This document shows positions 53,566 through 61,654 of a DNA stretch of 61,754 bases, in pieces. This DNA is from Homoserinimonas aerilata (GTDB lineage Bacteria; Actinomycetota; Actinomycetes; Actinomycetales; Microbacteriaceae), in assembly GCF_006716125.1 (NCBI RefSeq), contig NZ_VFOM01000006.1:1-61754 (forward strand). The letters run 5' to 3'. A program made the translations under genes and the position numbers. Under the pieces are notes generated by a model that worked only from the letters and a program-made list of their open reading frames with translations, did no database searches and had not been told where the DNA came from. Position 1 is the stretch's first letter; every line of letters begins with the position of its first letter.

Positions 53566-53620
53566 GAGGGGTCGCAAAGTGCCCTTGCGGGCATCCGCGA
53601 AGGGCACTTTGTGACCTCTC
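53566..53620. repeat. Palindrome inside the rhamnose operon, family H-like
   Basis: The arms at 53566-53590 (GAGGGGTCGCAAAGTGCCCT) and 53595-53620 pair with few mismatches around a 4-nt loop. It lies between rhaI and the aldolase/dehydrogenase gene, both minus strand. No T-tract. Resembles the element at 27036. Confidence 0.85.
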
Positions 53621-53636
53621 AAGGAACATCGTGGGC

Positions 53637-54803
53637 TTAGGCGCCCCAGCTGGCCTGCGCGCCGCCGACGCGCTCCTCGCTGATGCGTTCGCGGTATCCG
53701 CTGGCCGTGAACGCGGCCATCGGGTCGGCCGGCAGGCCACGCGACTCGCGCCACTCGGCGAGAGGAGCGCGCACATCGGTGTAGAAGGCGTCCATGAGGA
53801 TGCTGTTGGCCCCGAGAACGTCGCCCGCGGACTGGGCGGCACCCAGAGCATCCGTGTCGACGAGGAGCGCGCGCGCCGTCATCTCCTGCACGTTCAGGAC
53901 CGAACGGATCTGGCCCGGAATCTTCTCCTCGATGTTGTGGCACTGGTCGAGCATGAATGCGACACCGCTGTCGGTGCCGTAGCCGCCGCCGCGAACAACC
54001 TCGAACAGGATGCGGAAGAGTTGGAACGGGTCGGCCGCACCAACGATGAGGTCGTCGTCTGCGTAGAAGCGCGAGTTGAAGTCGAAGGCGCCCAGCTTGC
54101 CGAGACGCAGCAGCTGCATGACGATGAACTCGATGTTGGTGCCCGGCGCATGATGGCCGGTGTCGAGGCAGACCATGGCGCGCTCACCGAGGGCGGCGAC
54201 CTGGGCGTAGCTGGTACCCCAGTCGGGAACGTCGGTGTGGTAGAAAGCCGGCTCGAAGAACTTGTATTCGAGCACGAGACGCTGCTCGGTGCCGAGTCTC
54301 GCGTAGATCTGCTGAAGCGAGTCGCTCAGGCGGTCCTGCCGGGCTCGCATGTCGCCCTGGCCGGGGTAGTTGGTGCCGTCGGCGAGCCAGATCTTGAGGT
54401 CCTTCGAGCCGGTCTTGTGCATGATGTCGATGCACTCGAAGTGGTGGTCGATGGCCTTCTGGCGGATGCGGGGGTCGCTGTGGGTGACGGAGCCCAGCTT
54501 GTAGGCGTCGTCCTGGAAGGTGTTCGAGTTGATCGTGCCGAGACTCACACCCTGCTCGTTGGCGTAGGCACCCAGCGCGGCGTAGTCGTCGACCTTGTCC
54601 CACGGGATGTGCAGGGCGACCTTGGGGGCGAGGCCGGTGAACTTGTGCACCTGCGCGGCGTCGGCGATCTTCTCCTGCGGTGTGCGGGGGGTGCCCGGTG
54701 TTCCGAAGACGCGAAAGCGGGTGCCGGAGTTGCCGAATGCCCAGGAGGGTAGCTCGATGGCCTGCTCGGCGAGCAGGGGAGCGATGTCACTGAATTGCGC
54801 CAT
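53637..54803 (-). CDS. rhaI: L-rhamnose isomerase
   Basis: A 388-aa TIM-barrel sugar isomerase of the Pseudomonas-type RhaI branch, converting L-rhamnose to L-rhamnulose. Recognisable parts are WAFGNSGTRF, KVALHIPWDK, LADGTNYPGQGD, the metal-site segments VLEYKFFEPAFYHTD and CLDTGHHAPGTN, and GAFDFNSRFYADDD. ATG 54803 has GGAAG upstream. A CG-centred operator and a -10 box lie just upstream, so it probably also has its own regulated promoter. Confidence 0.95.
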   Translation of the reverse strand: MAQFSDIAPLLAEQAIELPSWAFGNSGTRFRVFGTPGTPRTPQEKIADAAQVHKFTGLAPKVALHIPWDKVDDYAALGAYANEQGVSLGTINSNTFQDDAYKLGSVTHSDPRIRQKAIDHHFECIDIMHKTGSKDLKIWLADGTNYPGQGDMRARQDRLSDSLQQIYARLGTEQRLVLEYKFFEPAFYHTDVPDWGTSYAQVAALGERAMVCLDTGHHAPGTNIEFIVMQLLRLGKLGAFDFNSRFYADDDLIVGAADPFQLFRILFEVVRGGGYGTDSGVAFMLDQCHNIEEKIPGQIRSVLNVQEMTARALLVDTDALGAAQSAGDVLGANSILMDAFYTDVRAPLAEWRESRGLPADPMAAFTASGYRERISEERVGGAQASWGA

Positions 54804-54822
54804 GGGAGTTCTTCCGTTCTGG

Positions 54823-54837
54823 ATGAATCGTTTCAAT
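54823..54837. promoter_or_regulatory. CG-centred operator upstream of rhaI
   Basis: ATGAATCGTTTCAAT is a LacI-type palindrome (TGAAwCGwTTCA core). It lies 4 bp downstream of TACACT (minus strand, 54847-54842), a possible -10 box of an internal promoter. It matches the sites at 61501 and 61614. Confidence 0.65.
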
Positions 54838-54858
54838 CATGAGTGTAATCGAGATCTG

Positions 54859-55221
54859 TCAGATGTTGGTCTGCGCGCCGTGCTGCCGTACGGCAGCGAG
54901 TTGGTCCTCCAGATTGAAGACCTCGGTCAGCGAGATGAAGCCCTCGTCGGGGGGAACATCCAGATCCACGAAGTGCTCGGCCATGGCTCGCTGCCAGCGC
55001 GCGTTCACCTCGGTGGCGGCCATCGCACGCTGAGCTGCGCCCAGATCATCCGACTCGACGTAGCCGATCAGTAGGCCGTCCGGTCGCAGGAAGAGCGAGT
55101 AGTTGTGCCACCCCGAGTCGGCAAGCGCCTCAAGCATGTCGGGCCACACAGCAGCGTGAGCAGCCTTGTACGCCTCGATATGGTCAGGCTTCACCTGAAG
55201 CTGAAAACAGTAGCGATTCAT
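54859..55221 (-). CDS. rhaM: L-rhamnose mutarotase
   Basis: A 120-aa enzyme interconverting alpha and beta L-rhamnose before isomerisation. It has the dimeric ferredoxin-like fold: MNRYCFQLQVKPDHIEAYK, HAAVWPDMLEAL, GWHNYSLFLRPDGLLIGYVE and the final EVFNLE. ATG 55221 is the family start. It begins 10 nt after the preceding isomerase gene. Confidence 0.94.
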   Translation of the reverse strand: MNRYCFQLQVKPDHIEAYKAAHAAVWPDMLEALADSGWHNYSLFLRPDGLLIGYVESDDLGAAQRAMAATEVNARWQRAMAEHFVDLDVPPDEGFISLTEVFNLEDQLAAVRQHGAQTNI

Positions 55222-55231
55222 GGCCGTCCCT

Positions 55232-56698
55232 CTAGTGCCACTTCGGCAGTGCGGCCATATCAACATGGCGGTGTTCGATGCCGAGCAGCTCGGCGGCAGC
55301 GCGGAGGTCGCCGGCCACATGGCCTACGCACAGCGCCCAGTGGTGGCCAACCCCGGTCTTCGACCACTCGTCCACCCATACGCCGGGGTCGCCGCCGAAG
55401 TCGACGCGCGATGTCGTGTTGCCGATCTCGAGCAGCGGCCCCGGCGTGACAACACCCTCGCTGGTGATGAAGGTGTAGCTGCCGTCTCTGTCCTCGCCGA
55501 CGCCGAAAGTGGTGATGGGTCCGTGTTTGACATCGAACTCGACCGAGACGCCGTAGCCGCGCTTGCCGTGATAGATGCCGAGCCCCCGCAGCAGCGGATC
55601 GCGCTGCGAGACGGCGAGGTGTGCCGGGCCGTCGTGACCCATCTCCACGACGTCGTCGAAGAAGTTGAGAGCCTGGATCTCGGTGAATGAGCCGCCAGCC
55701 CCGATCGTGTGGGCGGCGAGCATGGCGATGCTGGTGCGCAACTCGTATTCGCCAGCGAAGGGGATGCCCCGGGCGGTCAGGAGCGACGAGCCAAGAATCA
55801 TTCCGGCGCCAAGACGTTCATGCAGTTCTCCGCCCAGCCCCCGGTGGTAGTAGGCCGCCGAATCGAGATCGAAGTCGTCGACGAGGCGGTCGAGGCCGAC
55901 GCTGACCTTCGCCCCCCAAGCAAAATCCTCTTCGTCGACAGAGCTGTCGATCTCGAACAGTTGCCGGGCGAGGCCCATGCGCTCCCTGACCTGCGCATCC
56001 GTCACCTCGTCTACTCTCACGCGCAGATCGTCGAACTCGAGCACTTCGACATGCGATCCGAACTGGGCGGAGACGCGAGTCATGTCGGTCGAGACGTCGA
56101 GCATCCCCGGGTAGACGTGGCCCATGAGGCCGTGACGGGCGTGACGCAGGGTCGCCCGCACCTTGGCGGCGTTCACCCAGCGATTGATGCGGGTCCAGGC
56201 GCGCTCGTCTTTGAGATGACCCGAGACGCTGCGGAACTCGATTCCGGCCCGCAGGAACACGTTCGCCACCTCAGGCACGGGGCACTGGCCGCAGTAGGCG
56301 AGCCACTTGCCGGTGTCGAAGTTCGCATGATCCATGGCCTCGGTCGGCTGCAGGTCGATGACCAGGACGGGGGTGCCCCCGCGCTGAGCGATCGGCAGAA
56401 CCATGGATGCCGTGAGGTAGGTGGTGAGAAAGATGACGATGAGATCGCAATCGGCCTGGCGCAGCTTCTCTGCTGCGACCGCGGCCTCCCGCGCATCCGA
56501 AATGAATCCGACGTCGATGACCTCGGCGTCGAGGGCGGTGAATCGTTCGGTGACATAACGGCTCGACTGCTGCAACTGCGGCAGGAGCTCGGGGAACTGG
56601 GGCCAGTATGCAGCCAGGCCACCGGCGACGAGGCCGATGCGGGTTGCCCGGCGGATCTTCGGGGGAAGCAACTCGGTGACTGGGGTGCGGGACATCAT
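55232..56698 (-). CDS. L-fucose/L-arabinose isomerase family protein
   Basis: A 488-aa protein with the fucose/arabinose-isomerase fold. It shows GLVAGGLAAYWPQFPELLPQ, the middle part DCDLIVIFLTTYLTAS, and possible metal-site segments AGEYELRTSIAML, EIQALNFFDD and GVGHHWALCVGH. It lies between rhaS and rhaM, although a dedicated rhaI is also present, so it may isomerise a second 6-deoxy or pentose sugar, or rhamnose itself. The substrate cannot be decided from sequence. Confidence 0.87.
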   Translation of the reverse strand: MMSRTPVTELLPPKIRRATRIGLVAGGLAAYWPQFPELLPQLQQSSRYVTERFTALDAEVIDVGFISDAREAAVAAEKLRQADCDLIVIFLTTYLTASMVLPIAQRGGTPVLVIDLQPTEAMDHANFDTGKWLAYCGQCPVPEVANVFLRAGIEFRSVSGHLKDERAWTRINRWVNAAKVRATLRHARHGLMGHVYPGMLDVSTDMTRVSAQFGSHVEVLEFDDLRVRVDEVTDAQVRERMGLARQLFEIDSSVDEEDFAWGAKVSVGLDRLVDDFDLDSAAYYHRGLGGELHERLGAGMILGSSLLTARGIPFAGEYELRTSIAMLAAHTIGAGGSFTEIQALNFFDDVVEMGHDGPAHLAVSQRDPLLRGLGIYHGKRGYGVSVEFDVKHGPITTFGVGEDRDGSYTFITSEGVVTPGPLLEIGNTTSRVDFGGDPGVWVDEWSKTGVGHHWALCVGHVAGDLRAAAELLGIEHRHVDMAALPKWH

Positions 56699-56742
56699 TG
56701 GCTCCGAAAGAGTGTTGTGGTGTTCGTGGGGTCTGGTGGGGT

Positions 56743-56784
56743 TCTCCCGGGCCCACTCAGCGAAGTGTGGGCGGGCCCGGGAGA
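56743..56784 (-). promoter_or_regulatory. Strong stem-loop after rhaS
   Basis: TCTCCCGGGCCC (56743-56754) pairs perfectly with GGGCCCGGGAGA (56773-56784), and inner CCCAC/GTGGG extends the stem. It lies 12 nt after the rhaS stop, inside the operon and without a T-tract. Probably stabilises the binding-protein message, as at 31342. Confidence 0.8.
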
Positions 56785-56796
56785 GGAGACGGCTAC

Positions 56797-57849
56797 CTAG
56801 AAGTCGTAGTCGTCGATGTTTTCTGCGTTGAACCGCGTGGGCGGCCCGACGATGGCGACGCCGTTCGCTCCCACGGTGATCTCTCCCATCTCGCCGGCGT
56901 CAAAGGTGTCACCCTCTGCTCCGGTGATGGTTCCGTCGACGAGGGCCTTGCCGGCGAATGCGGCAACGTATCCGAGCTGTGCTGGGTCCCAGAGAGCGAA
57001 CTCCTGCACGGTGCCGTCCTTGACGAACTCGCGCATTTCGTTCGGCAGGCCGAGGCCCGTCAGAGCGACCTTGCCCTTGTAGTCAGACGTGGAGATGTAC
57101 TTGGCTGCTGCAGCGATGCCCACGGTGGTCGGAGAGATGATTCCGGCCAGGTCGGGGTAGGAGGAGAGCAGGCCCTGGGTCTCCTGGAATGACTTGTCGG
57201 CGTCGTCGTCGCCGTAGACCTTCGCCACGAGGTGGATGTCTGCGTAGTCGGGGTTCGATTCGAGCTCCTCCTCCATGAACTTGATCCACTCGTTCTGGTT
57301 GGTAGCCGTCGCCGTTGCCGACAGGATGGCGATGTCACCGGATCCGCCGATCTGCTCTGAGATGATCTCGAGCTGGATCAGTGCGACGTCCTTGGCGACA
57401 ACCTGGCTGATGAAGATGTCGCGGTAGTCGGGGTTGGTGTCCGAGTCGAATGCGACGATCTTCGCGCCGGCCTCGCGGGCCGTCTGGAGTGCGGGTCCGA
57501 CCGCGTCGGGGTCGTTCGCCGCGATGACGATGACGTTCGTTCCCTCCTGAGTGGCCTGCTCGATGAACGGGATCTGGGCGCTGGCGCTGGCCTCGAGCGG
57601 CCCGAGGACCTGCGAGTCGTAGCCGATCTCCTTCGCGCCGTCCTCGCCGCCGCCGAGGACGACATCCGTGTAGGGGTTGTTCAGTTGCTTGGGGAGGAAG
57701 GCGATGGTGCTGGTGCCGTCGCCGCCGGCCTCGCCGCCTCCGCCGTTACCTGTGGTTGCGCAACCGGTTGCGGCGAGAGCCACGACTGTTGCGACTGCAG
57801 CGAAGGTGCCGACGCGACGACCCCGCCCGCTAGTGGAAAACAACTTCAT
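56797..57849 (-). CDS. rhaS: Rhamnose ABC transporter substrate-binding lipoprotein
   Basis: A 350-aa secreted lipoprotein: signal peptide (about 1-28), lipobox ATGC, a Gly/Glu linker and a periplasmic-binding-protein type 1 domain starting TIAFLPKQLNNPYTDVVLGG. RhaS-like parts are FDSDTNPDYRDIFISQV and GIISPTTVGIAAAAKY, ending NAENIDDYDF, which is typical of RhaS. ATG 57849 is chosen over 57870 because the signal peptide then has a normal length. Confidence 0.93.
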   Translation of the reverse strand: MKLFSTSGRGRRVGTFAAVATVVALAATGCATTGNGGGGEAGGDGTSTIAFLPKQLNNPYTDVVLGGGEDGAKEIGYDSQVLGPLEASASAQIPFIEQATQEGTNVIVIAANDPDAVGPALQTAREAGAKIVAFDSDTNPDYRDIFISQVVAKDVALIQLEIISEQIGGSGDIAILSATATATNQNEWIKFMEEELESNPDYADIHLVAKVYGDDDADKSFQETQGLLSSYPDLAGIISPTTVGIAAAAKYISTSDYKGKVALTGLGLPNEMREFVKDGTVQEFALWDPAQLGYVAAFAGKALVDGTITGAEGDTFDAGEMGEITVGANGVAIVGPPTRFNAENIDDYDF

Positions 57850-57879
57850 TGTTCTTCCTTTCGTGATCACGCCTGGTGC

Positions 57880-58926
57880 TTAGGCGCTGTTCGCTCCGGA
57901 GGCACCCTGCCTCTGGAAGTTTTGGTGGACCCTGCGAAGCCGGATCCTTTCCCTGCCCCATGCGATGAGGCTGGGAGCCACGACCGACAGCACAAGGAGC
58001 CCGCCGGTGACGATGATGAGCGCCGTCTCCGGCACCTTGGCCAAGCGCAGCGCGTAGGTGAGCGTGCCGATCAGGAGAACGCCGCCGACCACCCCGAGGA
58101 TGTTGCCCTTGCCGCCGAAGATGGAGACGCCGCCGAGGAGCACTGCCGCGATGACGGTCAACTCCAGGCCGGTGCCGTTGTCGGGCCCGGCACTCGCCAG
58201 ACGAAGAGTGAGGAAGACGCCGACCATGGATGACACAACACCGGTGGCGACGAACAGCCAGAACTTCGCGTGACCAACCCGCACGCCGACGAAGGTGGCG
58301 GCCTGAGGGCTGTAGCCCAGCGCATAGAGGCCGCGCCCGAACGGGGTGAAGTGGAGGAGCACCGCGAAGAACGCGATGACCACGAGCACGAAGATCATGA
58401 TCACCGGGATGCCGGTGTTGCCGATCTTGGACAGCACGAATGAGGTGAGCTCCTTGGGAAAGCTGGCCACCTTCTGATCGCCGATGACCACGAGCGCAAG
58501 GCCGCGATAGAGCGCGAGAGTACCGATCGTCACGGCCAGCGACGGGAGGCCAAGGGTCGTGATGAGAAAACCGTTGAATGCACCACACAGAACCCCGATG
58601 AGCAGCGACAGCGCCATCACCGTGCCGATGTCGAGCCCACTGTCGCGCCACAGAACACCCATCACGGCACTCGTGAGACCCGCCGTGGAGGCCACCGACA
58701 GGTCGATCTCGCCGGAGATGATAACGAGCGCCATCGGCATGGCGATGAGCAGCACCGGCACCACCTGGATGAGCAGGAATCCGACAGTGAGGGTTGAGGC
58801 GAAGTAGTTCACCGACACCATCGAGATCACGATGACCGAGATCAGGATGTAGAAGATCACGGCATCATGACCGCTGATGCGGCGGATCCATTGACTACGC
58901 GTGGCAGTGGCCATCGTTTCAGACAT
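57880..58926 (-). CDS. rhaQ: Rhamnose ABC transporter permease RhaQ
   Basis: A 348-aa CUT2 permease with about ten hydrophobic segments; typical ISGEIDLSVASTAGLTSAVM and GGVSIFGGKGNILGVVGGVL. ATG 58926 overlaps the rhaP stop by 8 nt; an ATG at 58938 is also in frame. Pairs with RhaP to form the heterodimeric channel. Confidence 0.92.
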   Translation of the reverse strand: MSETMATATRSQWIRRISGHDAVIFYILISVIVISMVSVNYFASTLTVGFLLIQVVPVLLIAMPMALVIISGEIDLSVASTAGLTSAVMGVLWRDSGLDIGTVMALSLLIGVLCGAFNGFLITTLGLPSLAVTIGTLALYRGLALVVIGDQKVASFPKELTSFVLSKIGNTGIPVIMIFVLVVIAFFAVLLHFTPFGRGLYALGYSPQAATFVGVRVGHAKFWLFVATGVVSSMVGVFLTLRLASAGPDNGTGLELTVIAAVLLGGVSIFGGKGNILGVVGGVLLIGTLTYALRLAKVPETALIIVTGGLLVLSVVAPSLIAWGRERIRLRRVHQNFQRQGASGANSA

Positions 58927-59944
58927 CTTTGGCCTCACTCACTCGAAGCTTGCGGGTTCTTCGCAACGACACAACGCGGTCGATGATGATGGCGGAAAGA
59001 ATAAGAACGCCCACGATCGCCTGCTGCCAGAACTTGTCGACCCGGGTTGCGGTCAACGCCCCGGTGATGGTGGAGAGCAGAACGGCGCCGATCGCGGCAC
59101 CCGCCACCGTGCCCGAACCGCCGAAGATGGCTACGCCGCCGACAACGACCGCGGCCACCACATCCAATTCGAGACCCGAACCGGTCAGCGCACCCACCGA
59201 GTTGTAGCGCGAGGTGTAGAGCACCCCGGCCAGGCCCGTGAGAGCGCCGGTGGCGATGAACGCGCTCAGCACGCGCCCGCCGACGGGGATGCCGAACAGC
59301 CGCGCAGCATCCGGATCGGAGCCGATCGCATACAGATCACGCCCGCTCCGCACCGAACTCATGAACACCGCGACCGCGACGGTAATAACCACCGCGATGA
59401 TGGTGATGATCGGGATGCCGAAGAAGGTGTCCACCGAGAGGTTGCCGAACTCCTTCGGGTTGTCGCCCGAGAAGAACTGCTTGGAGCCAGCCCAGCTCGA
59501 GAGCACGCCCCTGAATATGTACATGGTCCCGAGCGTGATCACCAACGCAGGAACCTTCGCCGAGGTCACCAACAGGCCGTTGATCGCCCCCAGCAGCCCG
59601 CCGAAGGTCATACCGATCACGAAGACCAGCACGAGGGGAATGTCCGGGAAGATGTCGAACACGGTTCCGGTGCCGAACGCGGTGAGGCCCAAAATGGCGC
59701 CCACCGAGAGATCGACATTGCGGGTGATGATGACAATGGACTGCCCGACCGCCAAGATCACCATGATCGTGGCGTTGAGCATCAGATCCTTGGTGCTCTG
59801 CGGAGACAGGAAGCGCGGATTGAGGATGAAGGTCACCGCGATGAGCAGAACGAGGGCACTCGCCACCGGAATCTCCCGGGCGGTGAAGAAACGCTTGACG
59901 GCGCCGCTGCGTGCGGCGGTCGGTGTGTGGGTCACGGTGCTCAT
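58919..59944 (-). CDS. rhaP: Rhamnose ABC transporter permease RhaP
   Basis: A 341-aa CUT2 permease with about ten hydrophobic segments; RNVDLSVGAILGLTAFGTG and GGVAIFGGSGTVAGAAIG are the family signatures. Its ATG overlaps the rhaT stop (ATGA), so translation is coupled. Confidence 0.92.
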   Translation of the reverse strand: MSTVTHTPTAARSGAVKRFFTAREIPVASALVLLIAVTFILNPRFLSPQSTKDLMLNATIMVILAVGQSIVIITRNVDLSVGAILGLTAFGTGTVFDIFPDIPLVLVFVIGMTFGGLLGAINGLLVTSAKVPALVITLGTMYIFRGVLSSWAGSKQFFSGDNPKEFGNLSVDTFFGIPIITIIAVVITVAVAVFMSSVRSGRDLYAIGSDPDAARLFGIPVGGRVLSAFIATGALTGLAGVLYTSRYNSVGALTGSGLELDVVAAVVVGGVAIFGGSGTVAGAAIGAVLLSTITGALTATRVDKFWQQAIVGVLILSAIIIDRVVSLRRTRKLRVSEAKDV

Positions 59945-61473
59945 TCGCCAGCCCCCTGACTTCCCGTCGCCGCCTGCATGACCAACTCAGCCGTCGCATC
60001 CGCCCTGCTCAGCTCTGCCGTGATGCGGCCCTCGTGCATGACGAGAACGCGGTCTGCCATGCCGAGAACCTCCGGCAGCTCTGAGGAGATCATGAGGATC
60101 GCGATGCCTCGGCCCGCGAGCTCGGAGAGGAGCCGGTGCACCTCGGCCTTGGTGCCGACGTCGATACCCCGAGTCGGTTCGTCGACGATGAGCAGCCGGG
60201 GGGAGGTGGCCAGCCACTTGGCGAGCACCACCTTCTGCTGATTGCCGCCGGAGAGGGTGGAGACGGGAAGATCCTGTGATGCCGTCTTCACCTGGAGTCG
60301 CTGGGACCAGTCCTCGGCTGCGGCATGCTCGCGTCTCCCAGATATGAGACCGAAGCGGGCGAGAGAATTGCGCAGGGTGAGGGTGACATTGCGGCTGACG
60401 GGGAGGTCGAGAACGAGCCCCTGCTTGCGGCGGTCCTCCGGCACGAAGCCGATGCCCGCAGCGATCGCATCCCTCGGGCTGCGCGGCTTGAGCTTGCGGC
60501 CGCCGACAGTCACAGTGCCCGAATCGTAGGGGTCGATACCGAAGACGGCCCTGGCCACCTCGGTTCGGCCCGCACCGACCAGCCCAGAGAGGGCAACGAT
60601 CTCACCCGCGCGAATCTCGAAGTTGATGTCCGTGAAGGTGCCAGCGCTGCTGAGGCTGTCGACCTTGAGTACGACGTCACCGATCTCGGCAGTCTCCTTG
60701 GGGAACAACTCGCCAAGCTCGCGGCCCACCATCTCCTTGACGATGGCCTGCACCGTGACATCAGCAGTGTTGTGAACCTGAATGTAGTGGCCATCGCGCA
60801 TGACGGTGATGCGGTCGCAGAGGTCGAAGACCTCCTCGAAGCGGTGCGAGATGAACAGGATGCCGGCACCCTTGTCGCGAAGCGAGCGGGCGACGCTGAA
60901 GAGGCGATCGACTTCGACGCCCGAGAGCGCTGCGGTCGGCTCATCCATAACAAGCACGGTGGCGTCGAGGGAGATGGCCTTGGCGATCTCGATGATCTGC
61001 TGGTCGGCGATCGATAGGCCTTCGGCAATGCGGTCGGGGTCGATCGGCACGCCGAGGGTGGCGAAGAGTTCGGATGCTCGGCGACGCATCTCAGCTCGGC
61101 TGATAAGCCCGCCACGCCCTGTGGGTTGACGGCCGATGAAGATGTTCTCCGCAACGGTGAGGTCGGGAAAGAGGGTGGGCTCCTGGTAGATGACGGAGAT
61201 CCCGGCGGCTTTGCTGTCGCTCACGCTGCGAAAGTGGACGGGCTTGCCGTCGACGAGGAACTCTCCCCGATCGGGGGCGTGGACGCCGGCGAGGATCTTG
61301 ACGAGGGTGGATTTGCCGGCGCCGTTCTCGCCCACGAGGGCGTGGATCTCACCGGCACGGATCTCCACGGTTCCCTCGGCGAGGGCGATGACGGGCCCGA
61401 ATGTCTTCGATGCACCGCTGAGTTGCAGCAGGGGTTGATCGATGACATTGCTGCCTGGGGTGTGCGTTGCCAT
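59941..61473 (-). CDS. rhaT: Rhamnose ABC transporter ATP-binding protein, two cassettes
   Basis: A 510-aa CUT2 ATPase with two nucleotide-binding domains. The first has Walker A GENGAGKST, a degenerate signature region (LSIADQQIIEIAKA) and VLVMDEPTAALS; the second has degenerate Walker A GLVGAGRTE and the signature LSGGNQQKVVLAKWLA with LLIVDEPTRGID. Such asymmetry is normal in this family. GGAGG lies 12 nt before ATG 61473, a long spacing. First gene of the rhamnose operon. Confidence 0.93.
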   Translation of the reverse strand: MATHTPGSNVIDQPLLQLSGASKTFGPVIALAEGTVEIRAGEIHALVGENGAGKSTLVKILAGVHAPDRGEFLVDGKPVHFRSVSDSKAAGISVIYQEPTLFPDLTVAENIFIGRQPTGRGGLISRAEMRRRASELFATLGVPIDPDRIAEGLSIADQQIIEIAKAISLDATVLVMDEPTAALSGVEVDRLFSVARSLRDKGAGILFISHRFEEVFDLCDRITVMRDGHYIQVHNTADVTVQAIVKEMVGRELGELFPKETAEIGDVVLKVDSLSSAGTFTDINFEIRAGEIVALSGLVGAGRTEVARAVFGIDPYDSGTVTVGGRKLKPRSPRDAIAAGIGFVPEDRRKQGLVLDLPVSRNVTLTLRNSLARFGLISGRREHAAAEDWSQRLQVKTASQDLPVSTLSGGNQQKVVLAKWLATSPRLLIVDEPTRGIDVGTKAEVHRLLSELAGRGIAILMISSELPEVLGMADRVLVMHEGRITAELSRADATAELVMQAATGSQGAGE

Positions 61474-61500
61474 ACGCCGGGGATACCTCCACGATGAGGG

Positions 61501-61516
61501 ATTGAATCGATTTAAT
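61501..61516. promoter_or_regulatory. CG-centred operator at the rhamnose operon promoter
   Basis: ATTGAATCGATTTAAT is a near-perfect LacI-type palindrome lying just downstream of the rhaT promoter's start point, where a bound repressor would block transcription. Confidence 0.7.
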
Positions 61517-61530
61517 GCGGGTGTTCGAGA

Positions 61531-61559
61531 AGACTACGGTCGCAAGACGTGATCGTCAA
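61531..61559 (-). promoter_or_regulatory. Promoter of the rhamnose operon
   Basis: On the minus strand -35 TTGACG (61559-61554) and -10 TAGTCT (61536-61531) are separated by the ideal 17 bp. The predicted start is near 61524, with the 16-bp operator immediately downstream. Confidence 0.7.
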
Positions 61560-61613
61560 GGCGAGAGCTGCGACATCCGTGTCATTGTTGGACTCGACGG
61601 GCGAACAGCGATG

Positions 61614-61627
61614 GTGAATCGTTACAC
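61614..61627. promoter_or_regulatory. CG-centred operator upstream of the LacI gene
   Basis: GTGAATCGTTACAC is a palindrome of the same design as the sites at 54823 and 61501. It overlaps TACACT, a possible -10 box of the LacI gene, suggesting autoregulation. Confidence 0.6.
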
Positions 61628-61654
61628 TTGTCGCCTGCGACCGACGGAGGAATC

